DNA of 64,000 bases. Origin: Sarcocystis neurona (lineage: Eukaryota; Apicomplexa; Conoidasida; Eucoccidiorida; Sarcocystidae). Below the pieces are notes generated by a model that did not search any database, was not told the DNA's origin, and saw nothing but the letters and a program-made list of their open reading frames with translations. Shown piece after piece: positions 27,301 through 40,000 of this stretch (positions are counted from its first letter, which is position 1; each line of letters starts with the position of its first letter). The translations under genes were made by a program, and so were the position numbers. Location of the stretch: positions 351,165 to 415,164 of the forward strand of contig KL647309.1 in assembly GCA_000727475.1 (NCBI GenBank). Direction: 5' to 3'.

Positions 27301-27968
27301 CCAGCAGCAGCGAGGACGGAAGCAGCATAAAGATACTGCTTCCCTTCGATCTGTACGTGAAAAAGTGTCCCACACACATACACACACAAACGCGAACATA
27401 CGTATATATATACACATAGATATATCTGTATACGAATATTAACGAATACATGAGGCCTCGTCTCCTACGCATGTAACATATACATATATACATATAGATA
27501 TAGTATATCTACAAATTAACGAATACATAACGCCTCGTCTCCTACACGGATAAAATATATACATATATATAGATATGTAAATATTCACCTACAACTATAC
27601 ACGTAGGCGCACGAATATGCACATCCTTCTCACACCTGTTTCACCGGTAAGCCCAGGATCATCTCCGTAAAGCCACGCATGCGTGTCTATATTTATACAT
27701 ACATACACAGATCTACATACATACAAATATAGACACGTACACATAGGTATAGCTATATATTCATCCATATATAAATCAATAACTATACACCTACATATAT
27801 ATACAGATGTGAAGCTATATATCCATACATATATGAATCAATATCTGTAGACCAATATATATATATATCCCTTCGTGCACCTGTCCATATATATATATAT
27901 AGAGAGAGAGAGAGACACACACACACACACACAAATATCCTTGTATATCTGCCTGTGTCCATACCTAC

Positions 27969-28005
<37 letters not shown>

Positions 28006-31000
28006 CATACGCACATATAAATGTCTGTGTCTATGATGGATTTTTATTGATGTATGTATGTATGTGTGCATGCATACGTGCATGTGTGTATATACGTGGA
28101 GGTTTAAAAGTGTGAGGCGGGATGATATTCAGAGAAGTACCAAAATTAGCAGACACATCGATTCCTCGTCATTGAAAAAAGAAATAGAGAAGTAAAGGGA
28201 AGTCAAGAGAAGACGAACAAAGAAACGGGAGAGGAAGATAAGAGAGAGAAACGCGCATATTCAAAGAGATCCGAAGAAACTCCACACGCACACATACAAA
28301 TAAATCAACGCGTTCCAACATATATACAACACATACATATATATGTATAGAGATGCCTCCCTATTTATACATACATACACATATATAGCATGGATCTCTG
28401 TATCTATCTATCTATACATATACACGTACATATATATAAATGGATCAATAAAGTGACACAGGCACACATATATGTGCCTCACATATACACATAAAAATAT
28501 TCAAGTATCTACACATACATATATATGTAGTACGTATCTGTATCTATCTCTCTCTCCCTATATATACATATATAATACATATGTGTGTAGATACGTAGAC
28601 ACGCGGATAGGGAGATAGAGACGTATATGTATATGTACGTATGTATCTCATACATTCATATGAACTTATTTTCGTATTTCATTCATACACACATACACAT
28701 ATATTATGTGTCTACACATATATATACATACATATATTCAAATATATATACATATGTATATACATATATATTATGTGTCTCTCTATATATACATACATAT
28801 CCATATATACAAATATATATATATATATATTCATATCCGTATATCTTCATATCCGTATATACAAATATTCATATATATATATATTATGTGACTGTATATA
28901 GATATATATATATATGTGTATATACAAACATTTGTTTATTAATATATGTATGTGTGTAGTGGTACGTTGGGGAAGTGCACTGATATATCCCTTTTGCGGA
29001 AGGATGGAAAAGGCTGCAGCGTTGTGTTTTTTCGAGGGGAAGCTGCAAAGAAGCAACAGGAGTTGTAGAAGAGCTCCATGAACTTCCACCAGAGAAAGAA
29101 GGGAATACATTTCAGTAGGATGCAGAAGGGTGAATCCGTGAAAAGCAGAAAAAGTTGGAGAGAACGGAGAGGTCGTCTTCTACTACACACTGAGACAGTT
29201 ATATGCAAAATTCCAACACAGACAGACAGACAGAAAGAAAAGGACAAATAGCGAAAGAGAAGGAAATGGAGAAAGGCACAGGAAGAAGGGGGACAGAGGG
29301 AGACAGGGAGAACAGAGACGGACACACCGAAGGAGAGACAGAAACAAACAGAAGGCCAAAGGGAGACAGGGAGACAGGAACAGAGAAGGAGACGGGGACA
29401 GATATAGAGAAGGAGACGGGGATAGAGAGAGAGAAGGAGACNNNNNNNNNNNNNNNNNNNNNNNNNNNNNNNNNNNNNNNNNNNNNNNNNNNNNNNNNNN
29501 NNNNNNNNNNNNNNNNNNNNNNNNNNNNNNNNNNNNNNNNNNNNNNNNNNNNNNNNNNNNNNNNNNNNNNNNNNNNNNNNNNNNNNNNNNNNNNNNNNNN
29601 NNNNNNNNNNNNNNNNNNNNNNNNNNNNNNNNNNNNNNNNNNNNNNNNNNNNNNNNNNNNNNNNNNNNNNNNNNNNNNNNNNNNNNNNNNNNNNNNNNNN
29701 NNNNNNNNNNNNNNNNNNNNNNNNNNNNNNNNNNNNNNNNNNNNNNNNNNNNNNNNNNNNNNNNNNNNNNNNNNNNNNNNNNNNNNNNNNNNNNNNNNNN
29801 NNNNNNNNNNNNNNNNNNNNNGACGGGAGTAGAGAGAGAGAAGGAGACGGGAGTAGAGAGAGAGAAGGAGACGGGATAGAGAGAGAGAAGGAGACGGGAT
29901 AGAGAAAGAGAAGGAGACGGGGATAGAGAAGAGAAGGAGACGGGGATAGAGAGAGAGAAGGAGACGGGGATAGAGAAAGAGAAGGAGACGGGGATAGAGA
30001 AAGAGAAGGAGACGGGGACAGAGAAAGAGAAGGAGACGGGGACAGAGAAAGAGAAGGAGACGGGGACAGAAATAGGGAGGCAGACGGGGGTAGAAATAGA
30101 GAAGGAGACGGGGACAGATATAGAGAAGGAGACGGGGATAGAGAGAGCGATGGAGAGGGAGACGCAAACAGAGAAGGAGACGGGAGTAGAAATAGTGAGG
30201 GAGACGGGGATAGAAATACAGAAGGAGACGGGGGTAGAAATACAGACGGAGAGGGAGACACAAATAGAGAAGAGAGAGAGAAACAGAGAGACACCGAGAC
30301 AGAGGGAGAAGGAGGAGGAAAAGAGGCATCCACCAGCACGTTTGAACAGCAAACATTTCTTCGCTCTTGGTCGAGGAAGACAGAGAAAGTGAAGAAGAAG
30401 AAGAAGAGAAAGGAGGAAAGCGGAAGGTCTTTTAAGAGACAATCCTACAAATATAACTACGCAGCATCAAACTGCCAAGTCCGCGGAGCCAAATATGGCC
30501 TCTATTATCTACCTCTCTGCACACACATCTGCATATGTACCCACGCAACTATACCTATATTTATACATTTATAGAGTGCATGCAAATATAAATACACATA
30601 TATAGGGAGAGAGAAATAGCATATATGGGTGTGTGTGCCGGTACTTGTGTATGGAGGAGAGATATGTGGACAGAAAGAGAGAGGGAGCGGGAGGGGCGGG
30701 GGAAATTGCTGCAGACAAAGCGAGAAATAGAAAGCGAGAGAACGACACATATTCAGAGAAAGACAGAAGAGAAACAGCGCGGGTGGAAAAGGGAGGACGA
30801 AAGAGAGAAAGGGAGAGGGGAAGTGTTTCTTGGCGAAGAGTTCAGTGCTCCCCTCTTTGTACTTGTTTTCCTTCGCCGCATGCGCATGAGATGATGAGGG
30901 AAATGGAGAGGACGCGTCTTTCTATTGAGGACTCTACTTCGCTCGAATTGTTGGTTGCCACACATGCGCATGCATGCGTTTTTGTCTCTTACTTCGAATG

Positions 31001-34000
31001 TTCTTCGGTAGGAGAAGGCCAGTTGCCTGAGTTGCAGGGCCTCGAGGACGGACAGCGCATGCAGCTGTATGAGAACTTTGCTGTTTGTCCACCGTTTTGG
31101 CTGCTTCTCTTCATTTGGCTTAATACAGCGAATGAAGTGGGGCTCCGTAGACCTTATAAGAGACATTAACTTGTTTAGCTGGGAAAGAAACTGACTGCCG
31201 ATCAGCTGTCCCTTCGCTATTTTCCCTCTCTCCAACTTCACGCCTTCGAAGAGACTCCGCACAAGTTCGTTATTCGATCCCTAAAAAAAGCACAGCCACA
31301 CACATGCATGCAAATACATTGAGAGAGAGAGAGTGGACGAAGGAGAAGACGATGAAGATGACGAAGAAGAGAAGGAAATGAAGGACACCATCGAGGAGGG
31401 GGAGGAGATGATGAGGAAGAGGAGGAGGAGAAGAGAAGAAGGGAAGAAGAATGTGGCGAAGAGAAGGGGAGAAGAAGAAGATCGAGAAGAGGAGACGGCA
31501 GAAGGAGACGGAGAACAGAAGAAGCGAAGAAGGAGGAAAAGAGAAGAAGAAGAGAAGAATGTGAGGATATACGGAGACGAAGGGGAAGTAGAAAAAGAAG
31601 GGAAAGTCGACAAGAAGAAGAGAGAAGCAGAAAAAAGAAAAGGAGAAGACGCAGAAGGAGGGAAGACGCAGAAGGAGAGGAGACGCAGAAGGAGGGGAGA
31701 CGCAGCAGGAGGAGAGACGCAGCAGGAGGAGAGACGGAGAGAGACAGACGAGAGGAGGGAGAGGAGAAGACGACGAAGAAGGGAAGAAGAGAAGGCGAAG
31801 AGAAAGACAAGAAGGAGGAGAATATTAGGAAGAAGTATAAAGACACGAATAAAGGGAAGATGAAGGGCCGCGAGAGCAGGAGGGGCAACGGGCCAGAGAC
31901 CCTGGCTCTGGTGAAGAAGGCGTGCACGTGTGCGTCGCAGAGAAAAGAGGGAGAGGCGAGGCAGCAGGAACGGCAGCAAGAAGGGAAATGGAGACGGGAA
32001 GCGAGAAGACGGGAGAAAGCAGCAGAGGAAGGCCAGAAGAAAAGGAGACAGCAGAACAGGAGATTGGGGATCGAAGAGGAGACGGGAGAGAGGCGAGGAC
32101 GAAGGGACAGCAGGAGACGGCAAGAGACGGGAAGAGAAGGACAGGAAGCGAGACAGGAGGAGGGAGACACGGAGACAGAAAAGAAGAGAAGATAGAGACG
32201 GAGACAGAGACGGAGACACACAGAGGGGGGGAGAAAATGACTCTTCCACTACGTGGAGTGTGTTGTCTCTTCTTCATGCACGTGTGTCGCCCCTCTGCTT
32301 CTTCAACAGAAGTCCCCGTCTCCTCCGTCTCCGTCTCCTCCGTCTCCGTCTCCTCCGTCCCCGTCCCTTGTCTTTTTTCTCTTCTTCACTTTTTGGTCTC
32401 TCCTGTGTGTGTTGTTGTCCACCTTCTCCTCTCCCTTCTGTCTACACCTGCCCCTCTCTCTTCACAACCCGGTCCTCTTCTTCTTTTTTTCCGACTTCTC
32501 TTTCGTCTTCTCTTCTCCCAAATTCTCTTCTCTTTGCGTTCTTCCTTTTCCCTTTCTCTCTTTCTGTACTTCCCTGCTCAACTTCCCTTCCCTGCTCGAT
32601 TTTCCTGCTCAACTTCCCTGCTCCCTGTTTCTGTCTCGTAGCCTTTCCTTCTCTTCGTTGTCGTCGCCCCTCTTCCTCGCCTTCCTCAGACGTCCGGTGT
32701 TCTGCCGTGAATTTCTGTTCTGCTGCTTTCTCTGTTTACCTCCCTTTCTTCTTCTCCCTTTCCTCTCTTCTGCCCTCCTCCGTCCTTCCCGCATATCTGC
32801 GTCTGTTCCCCTTCTTCTCTCTTTTCTCTCTTTTCTTCTCCTCGTCTCTTCTCGTTTTTCTTACTTGAACAATCTCGACAATTTCTGGCCGCAGCACGTC
32901 CCTATTTTTGAAGCAAAACTGGGAGGCGTTGTACGTAATGTTGCCAATGGTGTGGTGAATAGTGAAGTCCAGAGACTTGCTCATTTTCGACGCGATGAAG
33001 CCCGGTTTCTCCTTCAGTTTCGTGTTGAGACTTGCAACAAATTTGTCGTCGTCTCCCGTCGGATTGATGCACTGGTCTTCCAGCGACCCGAGCACAGACA
33101 GTCCTGCAGAAAAAAAGGCGAGAAGAAAGAAGCAGCACCGGCAAACGGGGGATGAAAAGAGACAGCGGAGGGAGGAGACGAACATAGAAAGAAGTGAACA
33201 CTGGGGAGAGACACACAGAGACAGAGAGAAAAGAAATACAAGACGGAGCAAGTGTCCATCCATACTACACAGCAAGCGAGTGAGCCTACTGGACAGAGAA
33301 AGGAAAAGGCAGCAAGTGTGAATACGGCTTATATATATAGAGAGAGGAAAGGATGAGAAAACGAGAAGGCAGCAAGTGTCCACCCCACCGCAGGGCGCAA
33401 GAGAACGAGGAAGAGACGGGAAACGAAAAGGAAGAAGAGAAGCAGCAGCACATGCCCATATCGAACAGAGAGACGGAGACAGCGAGAAGAAGAGGAGGAA
33501 GCCACTGCATGCACTGGCTTGGGCGAAGGCGAAGGAAAGGACAGAGAGACAGAGGCAGGGAGACGGAGACAGGGAGACGGAGACGGGGAGACGGAGACGG
33601 GAGACGGGGACGGGGGCGAAGAAAGGAAGAAACGAGTGTGTGTGCGTGGTGGATAGAAAAGGGCGCGGCGGAGACAGGAGAGGAGGAGGAGACGGAGACG
33701 GACAGCAAAGGAGACGCGGAGGAGGAAATTTGTCCACGGCGAGCGAAGAAGAGGGGAGGAGCCGTCTTCATCAAAGAAGAAAGAAAGACGGAGAAAAGAA
33801 CCGAAAGGAAGACAAAAGAGAGCTGCCTACATAAATATACGCCGTCACATACAAATACATAAACTGCATATGGACGGAAAGAAACCATGTATGCCGTCTA
33901 CATATCTATCTATATATGTATGCATGCAAAAAATATAAGAGCACGTACATGTGTGTATGTAGGTCCATTCTTATTAGTCCTTCTAAATAGAGTCGGATAT

Positions 34001-37000
34001 GTATCCATGCATGCACGTATAGGTACGTTTGTCTTTTGCTGTCTACCGAATTCTACACACCAATATAACAAGAAAATATAGACGAGGCCTACTTACAGGT
34101 CTTCTCCTAGCGATCAGATTTATATATATACGTAGCTACACACACAGATATGTAGCTATCAATATATATATGTATGCAGAGATAGAGGAGCAGGTATACG
34201 TGTCCATGCAAGTAAATTGCTTCTTGTTCTTTTCTGTAAAAGGCTGAATATATCCCTTTCCTTTTTCCTTTCTCTCCCTACATGTATACATATACACATA
34301 CGTATGTCGCTGCAACTCTCTCTCTCTATATGTGTACATATATATCTGTGCCTACATATATATATGTATTTGTGCCTATATGTAAATGTATATAGATGCA
34401 TGTATAGCTGTCTCCTCCAGTCCTATATATATATATGCATGTGTATGTGTCTCTTCCTCAATATATCCATAGATTTACCTTCTTCACTCTCTCTCTCTCT
34501 ACGTATACATATATATCTGTTTTTACTGTAAGAAAGACATGTGTGTTTACATATATATATATGCGCGTTTATCTTTGTGTACTGCCTTGAAAAATATATA
34601 TATATACGTGTGTGGAGTTGTATATAAATGTATACATATATATATGTGAGTGCAGCACCAACTGTTGATGAGCGGCCACACGTATCTATGTATTTTTTGA
34701 CTGCCCCTCGCATGGAGCTAGACGGGGTTACACATTATATATATGTTTATATGATTATTTACACAAACATATAAAGAGAGAAGAAAATATACATGTGTGC
34801 CAGTAGACACAAGTATATATATGGATGTAACAAACCTTTCCCTCTCTCCCTGTCTCTCTGTCTCGCTGTCTCTGTGTCTCCCCCCATATATGCATGTATA
34901 TGTACGGGTAGAGTGATTCTTGGACATTTGTATGTGGTAAATTTGAAAGAAGATGGAGAGTACCTTTGCCGATGAGAAGATCGACAAGTGCGTCGTTAGT
35001 TGTGTAGGAAATTTCCTTTGCCTGAAGACCTTCTCTTTGATAGAGCTCCGCCTCGCGTCGAAAGACAATGTCTGTAAAATTGCGCTGCGGAGAAGCCAAG
35101 GAGGAGACGGAGACAGCGGAAAGGAGGGAAATACAGAGGGAGACGGGGAGATTAGAAGGAAAAGGAGACGGACAGGCGGAGGGACAGAAAGCAGAAGAAG
35201 ACAGACTGATGCGGAGAGGGAAGGCGGTTGAGCGAGACAGCAGAAGAAGAGGAGACACAAAGCGGGAGACACGGAGAGACGACGGAGAGACACGGAGGGG
35301 AGACACGGAGGGGAGACACGGAGGGGAGACACGGAGGGGAGACACGGAGGGGAGAAGAAGAGGAACTCCGTCCATCTGCAGAAGACGCAGACCGTCTTGT
35401 AGAAGACGCAATTCGAAGGCTGTTCAACGCTGACACCTGCGAAGCTTCTGCGGCTGTTCTTCTCAGCTTCGCAGCAATTTATGCATGCAACTGAAGAGAG
35501 AAAGAGAGGGCAGGAAAAAGAGAAAAGGGACGGACAACTACTGAAGGAAGACGTAGGAGACCGGGCCACCTGCGAAGGCCTCTTCATCTGGCCACACGCA
35601 CATAATTTACACCCCACACATGGAAGTCCCTTCACCTACACATATTTATTATAGTCGCGTATAAACAGAGAGACAGAGACACGAAACGAAAGGAGACACA
35701 CACAGAGGAAAAACGAAAGAAGAAAAAACTTTCAACGCGACAGACGTCTATACGTATATAAACGTATCTTCCATCACCTCTCTCTCCATCTCTATCTGTA
35801 TATATGTATATACATACATACACACATATATTAAAAATGAGTATCCACGCATATAGTGATATACATATACATAGAGAGAGAGAGAGAGTAAGAAAAACAT
35901 ACATAGACAGGTACGTATACACATATATATATACATAGGGACACAGTAAATAACGTAGAGACATCTATCTATCTATCTATCTATATATATATATATATGT
36001 GCAGACACGCATATATATATATATACAGTTATTGTCTATTTATATGGAAGGGGATTTTCACAGAGCCGCATGGATTTTACGTTGCGGTCTACTCCACGTG
36101 GAAGTGGAACACATCGGCACACATACACATAAGCAGACGTATATATATATGCGTGTATATGTATTTACGTATACGCAGAGTTGTTGTTGAAGATAGAAAG
36201 ACAGAAATTTACTGCAGAGCAAACACATATACATATAAAATGGATCAACATCTATATTGACGTATATATGTTGTATATAGAGACAGTGAAAGACGGAGAC
36301 AGAGGGAGACGGAGACACAGACAGTATGTAGGTAGACAGAAGAAGGTATATATATAAATATATAGTGAGACCTGCGTATAAATCGTAATTATATATACAC
36401 ATAAATGTTCGTAAAATGTACATATATGTACACATACGTGCTTGTGTAACTAACAGATATACATACGTACATGTTAACATGGAAAGACGTCGGAACGTAG
36501 AAGAGAAGAATACATATATATACATATATATATGTGTATAAATAGATAGAGACACAAAGATAAATATACACAAGCATATATAAGACCGCTGTATATGTAA
36601 TATACGGACATATATACGTAAACGGGACAAATCAATATATACCTATATTACTTGAAACATACATATAGACAGACAGAGAAAGAGAAAGAGACATATACGA
36701 ATACTACTGAAAATGTGTTTATATATATATGGAGAGAGAGAGAGAGATATACACGTATACTGTTGACAACGTATATGTATATATATATAGAGAGAGAGAG
36801 AGAAAGAGACATATACGAATACTACTGAAAATGTGTTTATATATATATGGAGAGAGAGAGAGACATACACGTATACTGTTGACAACGTATATGTATATAT
36901 ATATAGAGAGAGAGAGAGAAAGAGACATATACGAATACTACTGAAAATGTGTATGTATATGTATATGTATATAGAGAGAGAGACATACACGTATACTGTT

Positions 37001-40000
37001 GACAACGTATATATGTATATATATAGAGAGAGAGAGACAGAGAGAGAGACATATACGAATACTACTGAAAATGTGCATGTATATGTATATGTATATATAT
37101 AGAGAGACATACACGGATACTATTGACAAGGTACACATGTATGTATATATATAGAGAGAGATAGAGACATATGAAGTGCCCGATATGTATAAGAGAGGAA
37201 TTTACATTCAAATATAGGTATATGATTGATGCCTATATCCTTGTATGTATATATATAAATGCGCATACATAGAAGAAATGAACTCTATTAGTAATTCAGA
37301 TATATATATGTCAAAGAAACAGATTTTCATATACATCTATAAATTATATATATGGAGAGAGAGACATATTTACGTATAGAGATGTACGTATATATATAAA
37401 TATATAATATACTTATATATATAGATGGAGAAGAGGAATCCCTGTATGAATTTGACGTGTATATATAAATACAGACACATACATATATAGATGTAGATAT
37501 GAAGAGACGTGTTTATGTAGACAAAATGAATCTCTCTTTCTCCGTCTATCTATGTGTACATACATGCATGTAGAAACAGACTGTGTAGAAGAGTGGATGG
37601 GGATGTTGTCCTCCGTAGAGACGGATGCACTCCACGGACGCAGAAAGGAAGACTCGAGAGAAGAAGAGACAGCGAGCAAGAAAAGGAGGAAAAGAAAGAA
37701 AGCGAGGAAGATAGAGAAGAAGACAGGAATGCAGGAAGATGTCACGAGGATAACAAAAAAAAGAGCAGGGCAGAGAGCAGGAGACACATAGAGATCGAGA
37801 CAGAAGCGCAAGGAGATGTCCCCCCGAGACAGGAAATGGAGGAGAAGGAAATACCGAGCAAAGCAGGAACAGACAGGTCGAGACAGAAGTGTGGAGAAGA
37901 AACGGCGACAAAAAAAGGGACCCTCCGTTTCTGCAGAGAAATTCAACTTGGCACTTCCACGCCGACGTGTGTCTGTGTGAAAGCACGCGCACGCATGCGG
38001 AAGAGAGGAGACGCGAGAGACAGAAAAGAGAAGAAGAAAAAGAGGGCGGGGGAAGCGGAAGGAGAAGAGGAGCAGCAAACGAAGGAGGGGAGAGAACCAG
38101 GAACTCACGAGAAAAAAGGGGGCATGCAAAGACAACACGGGAAACACGAAGAAGAAGAAAACGAGGAGGAGGAGACACGGGGGGATGGAGAGGACGAAGA
38201 GGAGGGGAAGAAGGGGGGAAGGAGACGAAGACAAAGAAGAAAGGAAGGAAAGGACGAAGAGAACTGTTCGTGGGACATCTCTTTGTGACGAAGAAACGCA
38301 GAAGAGAGGGACAAGAAGAAGAGGAGATGAACGGAGGAAGATGAAGAAGAAGAAGATGAAGATGAGAAGAAGGAGGAGGTGAAGAGGGAAGAGAAGAAAA
38401 CAACACACTTGTAGCATTTCATTGGTGATGTTGATGAACAACTGCTCCAGGGAATTTCGTTGAAATACTTCAAAACCGAAGATATCCAGCAGTCCTGCAA
38501 GCGCCAACGCATGCAGCACCGGGGAGACACAGCGAGACAAATACAGAAGGAGGAGGAGAAACAGACAGAGACGCAGAAAGCCAGAGAGAAAAGGAGACAG
38601 AAAGAAAGGGAGTGAAGTACGAAGGGAGACGGGGAGACACATACAAAGAGACACGGACAGATACGGAGAGACAGAGATATATAAGAGGAGACACATGGAG
38701 AGACAGGGAGACAGGGGCAGGGGGAGACGGGGGGAGAGACACGTGCAGAGACAGGGAGACATCGTCGGAAATAGGGGGAGGTGGACGATGTGTGGGGAGG
38801 AGACGTACGGAGAGACAGAGAGAAGGGGAGACGCAGAAGGGGAAATGGCGACAAACAGAAAGGGGGAGACGGCGAGACGGCGAGACGGGGGGAAGTTTCG
38901 AACAGAGAGACGAGGAGACAGACAGCAACACATGCACGGAGAGAAAAAAGCGGGAGGAACTCAAAAAGAGGAAAAAAAGAGAAGGGGCGAGGAAGAGAAG
39001 TACAAATGGATACGTACATTTCCTCACTCATGAGAAATTGTCCTTTTTATTGCTGCACACGTAGTCCATAGGCATCTACATATGCTTATATATACGTGTA
39101 CGGGACAAAGGGCATCTTCCCCGTACATTATTTGTTCACACACACACACACACACACACACAAACATGTAATCTTTTACTTCTACGCATATACATACATA
39201 TCTGTAATTACAAACAGAAATCCTACCTATACATATATATATATATGTTAAAGGTATACTCATACGTGTACACATACATGTATATACGTGGTTAGGGAGA
39301 ATATGACTTTTGTACATATATTTAGGTATATCCACACAAACTAATACGAAAATCTTATATATACATATATGCATGTGTTTCAAGGAAAACCTCACTTACA
39401 CATATATATGTATATGGGCCGGTCTCTCTCTCTCTCTATAATATACATGTGCGGACACGTGCCAAGTATATATGGATATACATATAGACAAATAGATAGA
39501 CACACACGTATATGTTTAAAGGAAACCCCTACGTACACACGTGTATATATATGGACACATGCCTGGGCAGAGAGAAGAAAATGACTTCTACGTATGTATA
39601 ACTATATGGGCGGACAAATGTACGTTTATATGGATATACGTACAGATATGTAGACACACATATATGTGATAATATAAATATAGACACACACAGACACAGA
39701 TGGATGTACGTAGAGAGATGTATATATACTTTATAGGAGAGAGATATGTACGGGCGTCAATGAAGAAACCGTTGCTGGCTGGTCTCACCTTGGACCGATT
39801 TAGGTAACATACACGTATATCTACAAATAAATATGCATGCACAGAGACATATTCACATGTGTGTGCCTCTATATTCCTATGCGATATACTTGCGTATTTC
39901 CACGTATCCGTCCTCCTTTTGTGTCTTCCTCTCCTTTTCTCTCTCTGTTTCATTGTCTCAAGAAAAGGCGGAAGTTGACTGCTGCTGAAGCGAGGACGAG

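Noticed and set aside
28939..30442. Three overlapping minus-strand frames of 385-466 codons spanning the gap
   Set aside because: They are translations of a 24-bp repeat (a multiple of three) and run through the N gap; all three frames are open for the same reason.
31238..32249. Two minus-strand frames over 320 codons, and an Arg/Glu-rich plus frame
   Set aside because: Both lie in the purine block of myosin intron 8, where stops are rare because of composition.
35288..35352. Regular short repeats resembling a CRISPR array
   Set aside because: The units are contiguous without unique spacers and lie in an intron of a eukaryotic gene.
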